DNA of 50,225 bases from Verrucomicrobiales bacterium (GTDB lineage: Bacteria; Verrucomicrobiota; Verrucomicrobiia; Verrucomicrobiales; DEV007): contig JARGNI010000022.1 in the NCBI GenBank assembly GCA_029213195.1, forward strand, positions 44,244-94,468, read 5' to 3'. Below, piece by piece: positions 9,370 through 17,800 of this stretch (positions within the stretch are counted from its first letter, which is position 1; every line of letters starts with the position of its first letter). Position numbers and translations under genes: made by a program. The notes under the pieces were generated by a model that saw only the letters and a program-made list of their open reading frames with translations, did not search any database and was not told where the DNA came from.

Positions 9370-9935
9370 CAGGGCTTCTTCTCGCTTTCCCGCTTCTTGA
9401 GAAAGGCGATCACTTCCGCCGTGACATCCTCGGCCCCGGGGGCGTGGACAACCTGGGGGAGTCCCGTCGACGAGGAGGAGGAAGAATCGAGAATCACGGC
9501 GTATTTCCCGGATTCGTTCCACTCCGCGACCGCCGCTTGTACATCGGTCAGGATTTCCTTCTTTGCGATCCGGAATTTTTCTTCGAGATCTCGCAGACCC
9601 GTCGTGCGCAGGGTGGCAATGGCTTTCTCCGCTTCATTGGCCTTCTTCAGTTCTTCTGCCGCTGCTTCCTTCTTTCCGGCCCGGATCAGTTCCTGGTGTT
9701 TTTGCAGGATCTGCTTGAGCGTATTCGACTTCTCTTTGAAATCTTTTCGAGAGGCTTCGCGATCGTCGGTAAGTTGCTTCGTCGCTGCCGCCGTCTTGGG
9801 ATGGGCCTCGAAGACTTCGGTCAGGTTGACCACCGCGATCGCAGGAACCGCGGCTTCCTGCGCGGAAACCATTCGATAAGAAGAAGCACTCGCGAGAATG
9901 ATTCCTACCAGGAAAAGGAGGCGTGGCATCGGCAT
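9369..9935 (-). CDS. OmpH/Skp-family periplasmic chaperone
   Basis: 188 residues with a signal peptide ending near VSAQE (about 26), a short beta strand IAVVNLTEVFEAHP typical of OmpH, a long Lys/Glu/Ala-rich coiled coil (about 50-135), and a C-terminal strand with YAVILDSSSSSSTGLP. Skp-like proteins hold unfolded outer-membrane proteins in the periplasm. It is the first gene of an operon with the NamZ-like and 3D-domain genes; bamA, lpxD and fabZ, common neighbours elsewhere, are absent here. It is divergent from the secreted hypothetical gene at 10087, with 151 bases between. Confidence 0.87.
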   Translation of the reverse strand: MPMPRLLFLVGIILASASSYRMVSAQEAAVPAIAVVNLTEVFEAHPKTAAATKQLTDDREASRKDFKEKSNTLKQILQKHQELIRAGKKEAAAEELKKANEAEKAIATLRTTGLRDLEEKFRIAKKEILTDVQAAVAEWNESGKYAVILDSSSSSSTGLPQVVHAPGAEDVTAEVIAFLKKRESEKKP

Positions 9936-10086
9936 GAGAAGTTTCTGCCATGAAAGATCAATGCTCGCAACGACAGAGCTGAAAATTCGATCCCGGCCAA
10001 AACGAAAGCCCTCTTTTTGGACTGTTTTTCAAAGCGAATCATGACTATTCTATGGGAAGCGAAGAATATTCTTTTCCCGATTTGAG

Positions 10087-10524
10087 ATGCCCATGAAACC
10101 CACGCTGATCCTTCTCTCTTTTGCTCTTGTCTCCTGCTTGCTTCCCGCAGTCGCCGAGGATGAGCATCCCCTCGAGGCCTTTTTCTCCGCCGAGGTTCTT
10201 CCCGACGAAGATGCCAAGAAGGTGCAGACGCACTTCGAGGTGTCCGATCACCGTCCCTACTCGCTCACTCTGGAGATGTATCATACCGACCTGAAGAAGA
10301 AGCTTCTTGGAGCAGTCATCGAGGTCAACGCCGAGTCCCTGAACCTGACCTACGATCTTGTCATCGAGATCGACACCCTGCCCTACACCCGGGTGGAGAA
10401 GGAGGCCCCTCTCTTCCGCGGGCGCGAAATCGCAAAATCGGATGTGACCTTCAAGGTCAAAGAGTTCCGCTACGAGGAACTTCCCGATATCGACGACCCA
10501 TCGAAAGAGGACGAAGACTCCTGA
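10087..10524 (+). CDS. Secreted protein of unknown function
   Basis: 145 residues with a signal peptide (MKPTLILLSFALVSCLLPAVA, cleavage near AVAED). The mature part alternates charged and beta-prone segments and ends in an acidic tail (DPSKEDEDS). No family recognised. A cysteine at residue 19 lies inside the hydrophobic core and does not form a convincing lipobox. A second ATG at 10093 is equally possible. It stands alone, divergent from the OmpH operon and convergent with coaB, with 9 bases between the stops. Confidence 0.65.
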   Translation: MPMKPTLILLSFALVSCLLPAVAEDEHPLEAFFSAEVLPDEDAKKVQTHFEVSDHRPYSLTLEMYHTDLKKKLLGAVIEVNAESLNLTYDLVIEIDTLPYTRVEKEAPLFRGREIAKSDVTFKVKEFRYEELPDIDDPSKEDEDS

Positions 10525-10545
10525 TCCGGCGGATCACGGTTTTCT
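10522..10545 (+). terminator. Weak candidate terminator between converging genes
   Basis: A 6-bp stem TGATCC/GGATCA with a GGC loop overlaps the stop codon of the upstream gene and is followed by CGGTTTTCTTT. The stem is short and the T-tract interrupted. Confidence 0.3.
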
Positions 10546-11181
10546 TTGGTCACGGAGATTCTCCACAACCTGAAGAATCTCTCTCCCAATCCTTTTTTTC
10601 GAAGCGAGAGAAAGCACCTGGGACTCCCCGCTCCGAAACAGGAGCGTCACCTCATTTTCTTCCCGGTCGAATCCGATATCGCGGCGACTGACATCGTTCG
10701 CGACAAGCAGATCGCATCCTTTTCGCTCCATCTTCTCCTGCGCATGCGCGAGGACATCATCCGTCTCCGCCGCAAAACCAACCAGCACTCCCGAAAATCC
10801 GAATTCGCTTCGAGCGCTGCCGAGAATGTCCGGATTCTTGATCAGCTTCAGGATAAGTTCGTCCTCGGTCTTCTTGATCTTCGATGCCTCGATGCCATCC
10901 ACGCGGTAGTCGGCCACAGCCGCACAAAAGATCGCGGTATCACAACTTCCGATCTCGCGAGCCACTGCCTCGTACATCTCCACCGCCGTTTCGACTTGGA
11001 CAGTTGTCGCGGCTTTCGGAGCGGTGAGGTTTACGGGGCCTGAAACGAGAACGACCTCGTGCCCTGCTTCGAGCGCAGCCTCGACCAGGGCATAACCCAT
11101 CTTCCCGGACGAACGATTCGTGAGATAGCGAACCGGATCAATCGGCTCGCGAGTGGGTCCCGCCGTGATGAGCAGCTTCAT
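10534..11181 (-). CDS. coaB: Phosphopantothenate--cysteine ligase (standalone CoaB)
   Basis: Joins 4-phosphopantothenate to cysteine using CTP in coenzyme A synthesis. 215 residues match only the C-terminal half of the usual CoaBC fusion: ITAGPTREPIDPVRYLTNRSSG at the N-terminus binds nucleotide, followed by CAAVADYRV and the SKIKK motif near residue 120 that activates the substrate. Its ATG overlaps the coaC stop by 4 bases (ATGA), so the two halves are translated as separate but coupled proteins. Together with coaC and gmk it forms a housekeeping cluster that is common in bacteria. Confidence 0.93.
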   Translation of the reverse strand: MKLLITAGPTREPIDPVRYLTNRSSGKMGYALVEAALEAGHEVVLVSGPVNLTAPKAATTVQVETAVEMYEAVAREIGSCDTAIFCAAVADYRVDGIEASKIKKTEDELILKLIKNPDILGSARSEFGFSGVLVGFAAETDDVLAHAQEKMERKGCDLLVANDVSRRDIGFDREENEVTLLFRSGESQVLSLASKKRIGREILQVVENLRDQRKP

Positions 11182-11738
11182 CCCTGTTTCGCGAGCAAAT
11201 CTTCAATCGCTTCCTCGATCCCTTCGACGGGCCAGAGACGACCGATGCCCTCGTATCCGCAGGCGAGCATTCCTTCCTCGGGGCCGATGAAATGGACGCC
11301 GCGTTCCTTGAGAGTCTCGACATTACCTTGGGTCGCAGGATGCTTCCACATTTTCCCATTCATTGCTGGAGCGAGGAGTACCGGAGCGAGGGTCGCGAGA
11401 TGAATCGCACCCAGAGTGTCATCGGCGATTCCGTTGGCGAACTTGGCGACGACATTCGCCGTCGCCGGTGCCACGACCAAAAGGTCCGCCTGGTCCGCCA
11501 ATTCGATATGGCCAGGATGCCAGTCCGCTTTCTCATCGTAGAGATCCGTCGTCACCGGCTCTCGGGAAAGGGTCTGAAGCGTCAGCGGAGTAATAAACTC
11601 CTGCGCGTCTTTCGTCATCACGACATGCACTTCGTGACCACTTTTCTTGAGTCGACTGACCAGATCGGCGGCCTTGTAGGCAGCGATCGAACCCGTCACT
11701 CCGACAACGATATTTTTTCCTGACGATGTTTCTGACAC
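11178..11738 (-). CDS. coaC: Phosphopantothenoylcysteine decarboxylase (standalone CoaC)
   Basis: Flavin-dependent decarboxylase of coenzyme A synthesis. 186 residues of the HFCD flavoprotein fold. The N-terminal GVTGSIAAYKAADL binds FMN; the catalytic His77 lies in WHPGHIELA; the substrate clamp PAMNGKMW is at 124-131; and the active cysteine is Cys160 in GMLACGYEGIGR. The start is GTG at 11738. It overlaps coaB by 4 bases. In most bacteria these two activities are one polypeptide; here a stop and restart at ATGA splits them. gmk lies upstream on the same strand, with a repeat-rich 250-base gap. Confidence 0.93.
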   Translation of the reverse strand: MSETSSGKNIVVGVTGSIAAYKAADLVSRLKKSGHEVHVVMTKDAQEFITPLTLQTLSREPVTTDLYDEKADWHPGHIELADQADLLVVAPATANVVAKFANGIADDTLGAIHLATLAPVLLAPAMNGKMWKHPATQGNVETLKERGVHFIGPEEGMLACGYEGIGRLWPVEGIEEAIEDLLAKQG

Positions 11739-11788
11739 GCCAAAAGATCGCGGCGAGACCGGGTCTTGGCAAGGGATACGTGGTCATT

Positions 11789-11808
11789 GGTTTTGGTTTT
11801 GGTTTTGG
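11789..11808 (+). repeat. (GGTTTT)n microrepeat upstream of coaC
   Basis: Four GG pairs each separated by TTTT, followed by five T residues. The four evenly spaced GG tracts could in principle form a two-tetrad G-quadruplex on the plus strand. It lies in the coaC leader, about 50 bases before the start codon. Confidence 0.8.
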
Positions 11809-11866
11809 TTTTTGAAGGGCGCGGAGAAGCAAAGGACACTTCTTGTTGGAAGATGTCGTCCCCATC

Positions 11867-11922
11867 GGAAGCGTGGCCGCTTCCGCTACGAGCCCGAAGT
11901 AGCGGAACCTGCAAAGGTTCCG
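11867..11922. repeat. Array of three short hairpins, dispersed GTAG/GCAA-loop repeat
   Basis: Three consecutive inverted repeats: GGAAGCG/CGCTTCC (11867-11884), CGCTAC/GTAGCG (11884-11904) and CGGAACCT-GCAA-AGGTTCCG (11903-11922). The last is preceded by GTAG. A hairpin of the same design but different stem sequence occurs at 28484-28507, and the 12-mer TGGCCGCTTCCG (11874-11885) recurs at 21617-21628. I see no gene in the surrounding 11739-11988 gap. Confidence 0.8.
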
Positions 11923-11988
11923 AGGCACAGCACAAAGCCGCAGCAGAGATCACCAAAGACAACGCGCCAATCTTCTGACGGGTCGCTG

Positions 11989-12642
11989 CTACAGTTCCAA
12001 TTCGGGCTGCTCGCCCGGCAATTGGGGATCCGGGATCAGGCGCTGCGAGCGACAGCGCTCTCCGGCAAAGATCGAGGAGAAAAGGGCGAAGTCAGCTTCC
12101 TTGTCCCGGCTCACGACGGTGTATTGGTAGCGAGCCCAGTGCCGCATTTCTTCGTGTGCATTCTCGAGGCGGAGCGCGAGCTGCTCCTCGGTCTCGGTCC
12201 CTCGAAAATTGAGACGACGCAGCAGTTCCTCGTCACTGGGTGGCAGAATAAAAATATCGACAAAGGCTTCCTGGATCCGCGGATCCTCCTGGTTTCGAAT
12301 GAGTGAAGCCCCCTGCACATCGATATCCATGAGGACGTCCCGACCGGCTTCGATGTGAGCGATGACCTCGGATTTCAGGGTCCCGTAGAAATTCCCGTGC
12401 ACCTCGGCATACTCGAGAAATTCTCCTCGGGTCGCACGCTGCTCGAACTCCTCTCGCTCGAGAAAGAAGTAATCGATCCCATTCTTCTCCTCGCCGCGCG
12501 GGGCCCTCGTCGTTGCCGAAACCGCGTAGACCGCTTCCGAATCGACTTCGGAAAACCGACGACAAAGGGTCGTTTTTCCTGATCCGGAGGGACCCGAGAC
12601 CACGCAAAGCAGTCCCCGGCGTTTCAATTCGAGGTCGGTCAT
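11989..12642 (-). CDS. gmk: Guanylate kinase
   Basis: Phosphorylates GMP to GDP with ATP. 217 residues with the P-loop GPSGSGKTT (about 17-25), the GMP-binding segment SATTRAPRGEEKNGIDYFF and the lid region. Length is normal for the family. The ATG at 12642 gives MTDLELKRRGLL; an in-frame TTG 18 bases earlier is less likely. The C-terminus has an extra 20 or so residues rich in Pro and Glu. It heads the gmk-coaC-coaB direction and is divergent from tetR. Confidence 0.95.
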   Translation of the reverse strand: MTDLELKRRGLLCVVSGPSGSGKTTLCRRFSEVDSEAVYAVSATTRAPRGEEKNGIDYFFLEREEFEQRATRGEFLEYAEVHGNFYGTLKSEVIAHIEAGRDVLMDIDVQGASLIRNQEDPRIQEAFVDIFILPPSDEELLRRLNFRGTETEEQLALRLENAHEEMRHWARYQYTVVSRDKEADFALFSSIFAGERCRSQRLIPDPQLPGEQPELEL

Positions 12643-12738
12643 GACTAGGGGAGGAATCAACAGGGTATGATCAGCGAGTCAACCCTGTTGTGTATCCCAA
12701 ATACCGAACGAACATCGGATCGCTCTCTCCCTACCTCT

Positions 12739-12813
12739 TTTTCTTTTTCCTACTCCTTTTCATTTTCCCACCCCTGATTTCCGAGAAAAGGAAAAGGAGT
12801 AGGAAAAAGAAAA
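12739..12813. repeat. Long inverted repeat, 23-bp perfect arms
   Basis: Arms at 12739-12761 (pyrimidine-rich) and 12791-12813 (purine-rich) are perfect reverse complements across 23 bases, with a 29-base loop. They lie between the divergent gmk and tetR genes. One arm is almost pure pyrimidine and the other almost pure purine. The motif TTCCTACTCC inside the left arm also ends the octamer tandem repeat at the left window edge (48-57). Confidence 0.9.
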
Positions 12814-12875
12814 GGACGAAACGAACTGGGAAGTAGCGACCCCAGGACAATGCGAAATCTACCCGAATTCAAAAA

Positions 12876-12903
12876 TTGACTCTGAGTTACTTTTTGTTAT
12901 ATT
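12876..12903 (+). promoter_or_regulatory. tetR promoter with overlapping palindromic operator
   Basis: TTGACT (12876-12881), 16-base spacer, TATATT (12898-12903). The palindrome ACTCTGAGT (12879-12887) overlaps the -35 hexamer, and the same palindrome recurs upstream of the pump genes (13668-13676), so autorepression by the TetR protein is likely. The start codon is only 9 bases after the -10 box, so the transcript would be leaderless or nearly so. Confidence 0.75.
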
Positions 12904-12912
12904 TCGCTCACC

Positions 12913-13644
12913 ATGGCCATTGCAGACCGGAAAAAGCGAGCCTTTGAAGCTCGGGAAAAACTCGTCATCGAGCAGGCAGACGAGCTGCTCATGGATCGCG
13001 GGTATCTCGGTCTGAACCTGGATGAACTCGCCGATCGAGTCGAGTATTCGAAGGCCACACTCTATCATCACTTCGTCAGCAAGGAGGACCTCGTCCTCGC
13101 GGTGATCGCGCATCACTTCAAGATCCGGATCGACTATTTTCAGCGCGCGGCCTCCTTCAACGGCAACACCCGGGAACGGATGTTCGCTTTCGGCGTCGCC
13201 GATCGCCTCCTTTCTCGAAAGTATCCCCACGGTTTCCCTCTCGTCCAACTCGTCCGACTTCCTTCGATCTGGAGTAAATGCTCCGAGCCACGCCAGAAAA
13301 AATACTTCGAATCCGCAGGCTGCTGCTTCGAACTGGGCATGAAGGTCGCGACCGAAGCAAAGAAAAACGAGGACTTCACCGAGAACGCGCTCTCCCCCGA
13401 GCAGATGGTCTGGGGTCTTGTCAGTCTTTCGAAAGGGGCCCATCTCATCGCCGAAGAAGGAATTTTCCGCGAAGCGGGAAACATCGAGGGAGAGCCACTC
13501 CAATTCCTCTTCGAGAACTACCATCGCTTCCTCGACGGAGCCGGGTGGCTCCCGTTCACCGCGGATTGGGACTACCAGGAAACCCAGAAACGAATCGAAA
13601 CCGAATTGTTTCACAAAGAAGTGGCATCCTTGGGAGACCTCTGA
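12913..13644 (+). CDS. TetR-family transcriptional repressor
   Basis: 243 residues. The N-terminal helix-turn-helix (about 18-65) has the family pattern with LNLDELADRVEYSKATLYHHFVSKEDL; the C-terminal ligand domain is divergent, as usual. It sits directly before the efflux adaptor and RND pump genes, and the same ACTCTGAGT palindrome precedes both this gene and the adaptor. It is therefore probably a repressor of itself and of the pump, released by a pump substrate. The ATG at 12913 has no Shine-Dalgarno sequence but fits a leaderless transcript. The C-terminal domain is a little longer than average for the family. Confidence 0.93.
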   Translation: MAIADRKKRAFEAREKLVIEQADELLMDRGYLGLNLDELADRVEYSKATLYHHFVSKEDLVLAVIAHHFKIRIDYFQRAASFNGNTRERMFAFGVADRLLSRKYPHGFPLVQLVRLPSIWSKCSEPRQKKYFESAGCCFELGMKVATEAKKNEDFTENALSPEQMVWGLVSLSKGAHLIAEEGIFREAGNIEGEPLQFLFENYHRFLDGAGWLPFTADWDYQETQKRIETELFHKEVASLGDL

Positions 13645-13664
13645 AGCGTCTTTTTTAACATAAA

Positions 13665-13679
13665 GTAACTCTGAGTCAG
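13665..13679 (+). promoter_or_regulatory. Second TetR operator, before the efflux genes
   Basis: GTAACTCTGAGTCAG contains the palindrome ACTCTGAGT (13668-13676). Read on the opposite strand, the surrounding sequence matches the tetR promoter operator over about 20 bases with few differences (TGACTC-GAGTTACTTT shared). It lies in the 43-base gap before the adaptor start at 13688. Confidence 0.75.
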
Positions 13680-13687
13680 AATTTGAA

Positions 13688-14833
13688 ATGAAGTCACTGC
13701 GAGTCCTCCTCCTTCCTCTCGCTGCCGCGACCCTGCTGGGTTGCAGTCAGACCGAGGAGACCGAGAAAGAAATCCGCTTGGTCCCCGTCGAAGTCCTGGA
13801 GGTGACGAAGTCTCCCGGTTACGAAGTGGAGCAACGCTTCGTCGGCAAGGTCGAGGCTCGTCGGCGTTCCCAACTGGCCTTCGAGCTCGGTGGCAGTGTC
13901 GAGGAAATCTGGTTTGAAGAAGGGGAGCCGGTGGAGGCTGGTCAAAAACTCGCCCGCATTGACACAGACCGGCTCGAAGCGCGAAAAGCGGAACTCGCCG
14001 CCACTCTCGAACAGGCCGAGGCCACCCGGGATCTCGCCAAAGCTACGCTCGAACGCTACGAAGCGCTCGTCGATCGTCGTGCTGTCTCCAAGCAGGAACT
14101 CGACGCGACCCGAGAGCGGCTTCTCACCTCCCAGGCAGTGATTCGACGGATCGAATCGGAGATCAAGACCGTCGAGACCGATCTCGTCGAGAGCGAACTC
14201 TTTGCGCCTTTCTCAGGAACCCTCTCGAAACTACTCGTCGATGAAGGAGCCGTCGTCTCGCCCCAGCAGATCGTATTCGAGCTTCTCGAGACTTCTCATC
14301 TCGAGGTCAGGACAGGTTTGGCGGAGGAAGCGGTGACAGGTCTCAAGCCCGGTGATTCGATCGCAATCATGACCAGCCGGGGAGTGCAGGCCGAGCTCCC
14401 CATTTTGCGCATTCTCCCGCAGCGGGACGAGCGAACTCGCACCGTCGATGTCATCCTCGATGCCCACGACGCCAACCTTTCGATTCGGGATGGCGATCTC
14501 GTTTCGGTGCAACGCACTTTGGAGATTCGCGAACCGGGATTCTTTCTCCCCCGCGACGCGCTCACCGAATCGACTCGAGGACTTTGGGCCTGTTTCGTTG
14601 CGACACACGATCCCGAGGCCGGACCGGAAGCGCATCGACTCGATCGACGGGATCTCGAGGTGCTACATGAATACGCCGACAGCGTTTTTGTGCGCGGATC
14701 CATTAAAGAAGGGGACTGGATTCTACCCTCCGGTCTCCAGAAGATCGCCCCTGGTCAGCGAGTCCGCATCCTCGAGGTGAACTCTCCGACCTCGGAGATT
14801 CCCTCGGTCGCCCGTCGTGTCGTCACTCCCTGA
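13688..14833 (+). CDS. RND efflux periplasmic adaptor (membrane fusion lipoprotein)
   Basis: Bridges an inner-membrane RND pump to an outer-membrane channel. 381 residues with a lipoprotein signal (lipobox LLGC, Cys19), a first lipoyl half-motif near 60-90, a helical hairpin (about 95-155), a second lipoyl half with FAPFSGTLSKLLVDEGAVVSPQQ (about 177-200), then beta-barrel and membrane-proximal domains. It is followed by the pump gene after 9 bases and preceded by the TetR operator. No TolC-type channel gene is adjacent, so the outer-membrane partner must be encoded elsewhere. Confidence 0.93.
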   Translation: MKSLRVLLLPLAAATLLGCSQTEETEKEIRLVPVEVLEVTKSPGYEVEQRFVGKVEARRRSQLAFELGGSVEEIWFEEGEPVEAGQKLARIDTDRLEARKAELAATLEQAEATRDLAKATLERYEALVDRRAVSKQELDATRERLLTSQAVIRRIESEIKTVETDLVESELFAPFSGTLSKLLVDEGAVVSPQQIVFELLETSHLEVRTGLAEEAVTGLKPGDSIAIMTSRGVQAELPILRILPQRDERTRTVDVILDAHDANLSIRDGDLVSVQRTLEIREPGFFLPRDALTESTRGLWACFVATHDPEAGPEAHRLDRRDLEVLHEYADSVFVRGSIKEGDWILPSGLQKIAPGQRVRILEVNSPTSEIPSVARRVVTP

Positions 14834-14842
14834 TTTGTCCTC

Positions 14843-17800
14843 ATGAAGTCTTCCCGCCTCATCGGTTTGTTTTTCGACAACCGATACTTGCTGACCCTCC
14901 TCATGATCGTCACCCTGGTGGCAGGGCTTTCTGCGATCAATGGTTTGCCGCGTCTCGAGGACCCGGTCATCACGAATCGGAATCCCATCGTCATCACCGT
15001 CTTCCCGGGTGCTTCCGCCGAACGCGTGGAGGCTCTCGTCACGGAGAAAATAGAAGAAACTCTCGACGAGGTCGACGCGATCAAGAACTACGACAGCACC
15101 TCGCGAGCCGGTCTTTCGATATTCAGCATCCAACTGGAAGACTCGGTCACCAAGGAGACGGTCGAGCCCATTCACTCCGAAATCAGGGATGCCCTCGCCG
15201 AAGCCTCGGCCACTTTCCCGCCCGAGGCGCTTCCTCCATTCTACGACGACAACCGAAACCCTGTCGCCTATACCCTCCTCGTCGCCCTGCGATGGGAGGA
15301 AAGTGAGAAAGGTTCCGACAGTCTCGGTATTCTCTCCCGCCAGGCGGAAGAGCTCGCCGATCGATTGCGACGCGTCTCAGGAACGGAACTTGTACGGCTC
15401 TACGGACAGCCTGCGGAAGAGATCCAGGTCACAGTCCGACCCAACGAACTCGCGGCCCGTGGCCTCACTCCTCGGGACGTCGCCAACGCGTTGCAACGAG
15501 CCGACGTCAAGATTCCGGCCGGGCAACTCCGCGGTGACTCTGCCGATCTCCTCGTCGAGGTTACAGGCCAGCTCGACACCCTCGACAGGGTCCGCGAAGT
15601 GATCGTACAGCAGGCGTCGGATGGACTCGCGACCGTCCGGGTCGGCGATCTCGCCGATGTTTCCCGCACCTGGCAGGATCCCCCCTCACAAATTGCCAAG
15701 ACCGAGGGCCAGCGAGCCATCTATGTCGCCGCCCGAGTCGCCGAAGACCAGCGCGTAGATCTCTGGGACAGCAAGGCCAACGAAGTTCTCACGGAATTTA
15801 CCGGGGAAATCGGAAATGCGATCGCGGTGGACACGCTTTTCCGACAGAGCGACTACACCACGGCCCGTCTCGGAGAACTGACTGGCAACCTCATTCTCGG
15901 AAGTCTCGTCGTCGTTCTCGTGATCTTCTTCACGATGGGATGGCGTCGCTCTCTCATCGTCAGCTCGGCTCTCCCGCTCACGGCGGCAGCGACGCTCTTC
16001 GTCGTTTCGATGCAGGGTGGAAAGCTCCACCAGATGTCCATCTTCGGGATGATCATCGCGCTGGGCCTGCTCATCGATACCGCCATCGTGATCACCGACG
16101 AAGTGAGAAAATTTCTCGCCAAGGGAAAGAACCGTCGCGAAGCGGTCATCGCCGCCCTGCGACATCTGTTCGTGCCGCTCCTTTCTTCGACCCTTACGAG
16201 CGTTCTCGCCTTCATGCCCATCCTTCTCCTGCCGGGAAGCGCGGGCGACTTCGTGGGATCGATCGGTGGATCCGTAATCATCGCGATCTCCGCTTCCTTC
16301 CTCCTGTCCCTCACCGCCATCGCGGCCATGGCCGGAATTTTTTCCCAAGCTCCGGGGAAAGAGAAGAAGAAGCCTCTTCTCCCCCGCTGGATGCGAGAAG
16401 GAGTTGAGGCTCGTTGGTTCTCGCTGGGGATGAAAAAAATCATTCATACCTCGGTCCGTTTTCCAATCGTAGGACTGGGTCTCGGAGCCGCGATTCCCGT
16501 CGCCGGTTTTCTCCTCGCCCAGACTCTCGGGAGCCAGTTTTTTCCACGGACCGACCGGGATATGTTCACCGTCGAGATTTCTCTTCCCACCGTCACGACG
16601 ATCGAGAAAACGATCGAGTTTGCCGATCGCGCGGAGGCCTTGATACGAGAGCACGAGGGAATCGAGCGGGTCCACTGGCTCGCCGGTGCGAGCTTTCCCC
16701 CCGTCTACTACAACCTCATCGAAGGTCGCGACAACTCGTCCGAGTATGTCATGGGCGTCATCGATGCCGACCGTTTCGAAACCGTCAACGAGCTCGTCCC
16801 GCGCCTCCAGGAACAACTCGACCGCGCCTTCCCGGAAGCTCTCGTCCAGGTCAAGAAGTTCGCCCAGGGTCCTCCGGCCAATGCCGACGTCGAGTTTCGA
16901 ATCCAGGGCCCCAGCTTCGCGACCCTCCAGTCTCTCGGCGACGAAGTGCAGCGACGCCTCGGAGAGCATCCCGACATCATTCATGCCGAATCGACCCTGA
17001 CACGGGGCGAACCGAAACTCTATTTTGAAACCAACGAGGCCGAAGCCCGCGCCGCGGGAATCGATCCAAGCGCGGTCGCCGATCAACTGCAGACCAATCT
17101 CGAGGGGCTTCCCGGTGGAAGCGTCATCGAAGCCGTCGAAGAAATGCCGGTGCGAGTCCGCGTTCCCGACGCGGGACGGGACCGCATCGATGTCATTGCC
17201 GATCTCCGTATCGTCGGCCGGGATGGCGCGCAGGTTCCACTCCGGGCCATCGGCGAGTTCCAGATGCGGCCCGAAACCGGAGTCATCACGCGACGCAATG
17301 GCGAACGCGTCAACAGTGTCCGGGGCTATGCCGCAACCGGAACGCTCCCGATTGATATTACCAACGAGATTCTCGCGGATCTCGAGGCGAGTGAGTTTTC
17401 CCTTCCGGCAGGATACCGTCTCGATCTGGGCGGTGAGGCGGAGAATCAAGGCGATGCGGTGGGTAACCTCCTCCTGTATCTACCGGTGATCGTCACGGTC
17501 ACAATCGCGATTCTCATCCTCTCGTTCAAGAGTGTCCGCATCGCGAGCATTCTCCTGACGACGGCTTTCCTGTCGGTTGGGTATGGCCTTTTTGCGACCT
17601 GGGTGATGCAGTTCCCCGTGAGTTTCAACACCATCCTCGGCTGCATCGGACTGGTCGGACTGGCCTTCAACGACAACATCGTATCGCTGGCCGCCATCTA
17701 CTCGAACAGGAAAGCAAGAGTCGGAGATGTCGAAGCCATCACCGAGGAAATTCTCGGCTGCGGTCGTCACCTCATCAGCACGACGTTGACGACCATCGGA

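Noticed and set aside
9370-9522. Upstream extension of the NamZ-like protein
   Set aside because: Overlaps the OmpH gene by 153 bases in another frame; the ATG at 9369 in a TGATG junction is the better start.
15686-17449. Long minus-strand frame of 587 residues
   Set aside because: Fully antisense to the RND permease, whose motifs are unambiguous; Asp/Arg/Gly-rich composition is typical of a GC-rich shadow frame.
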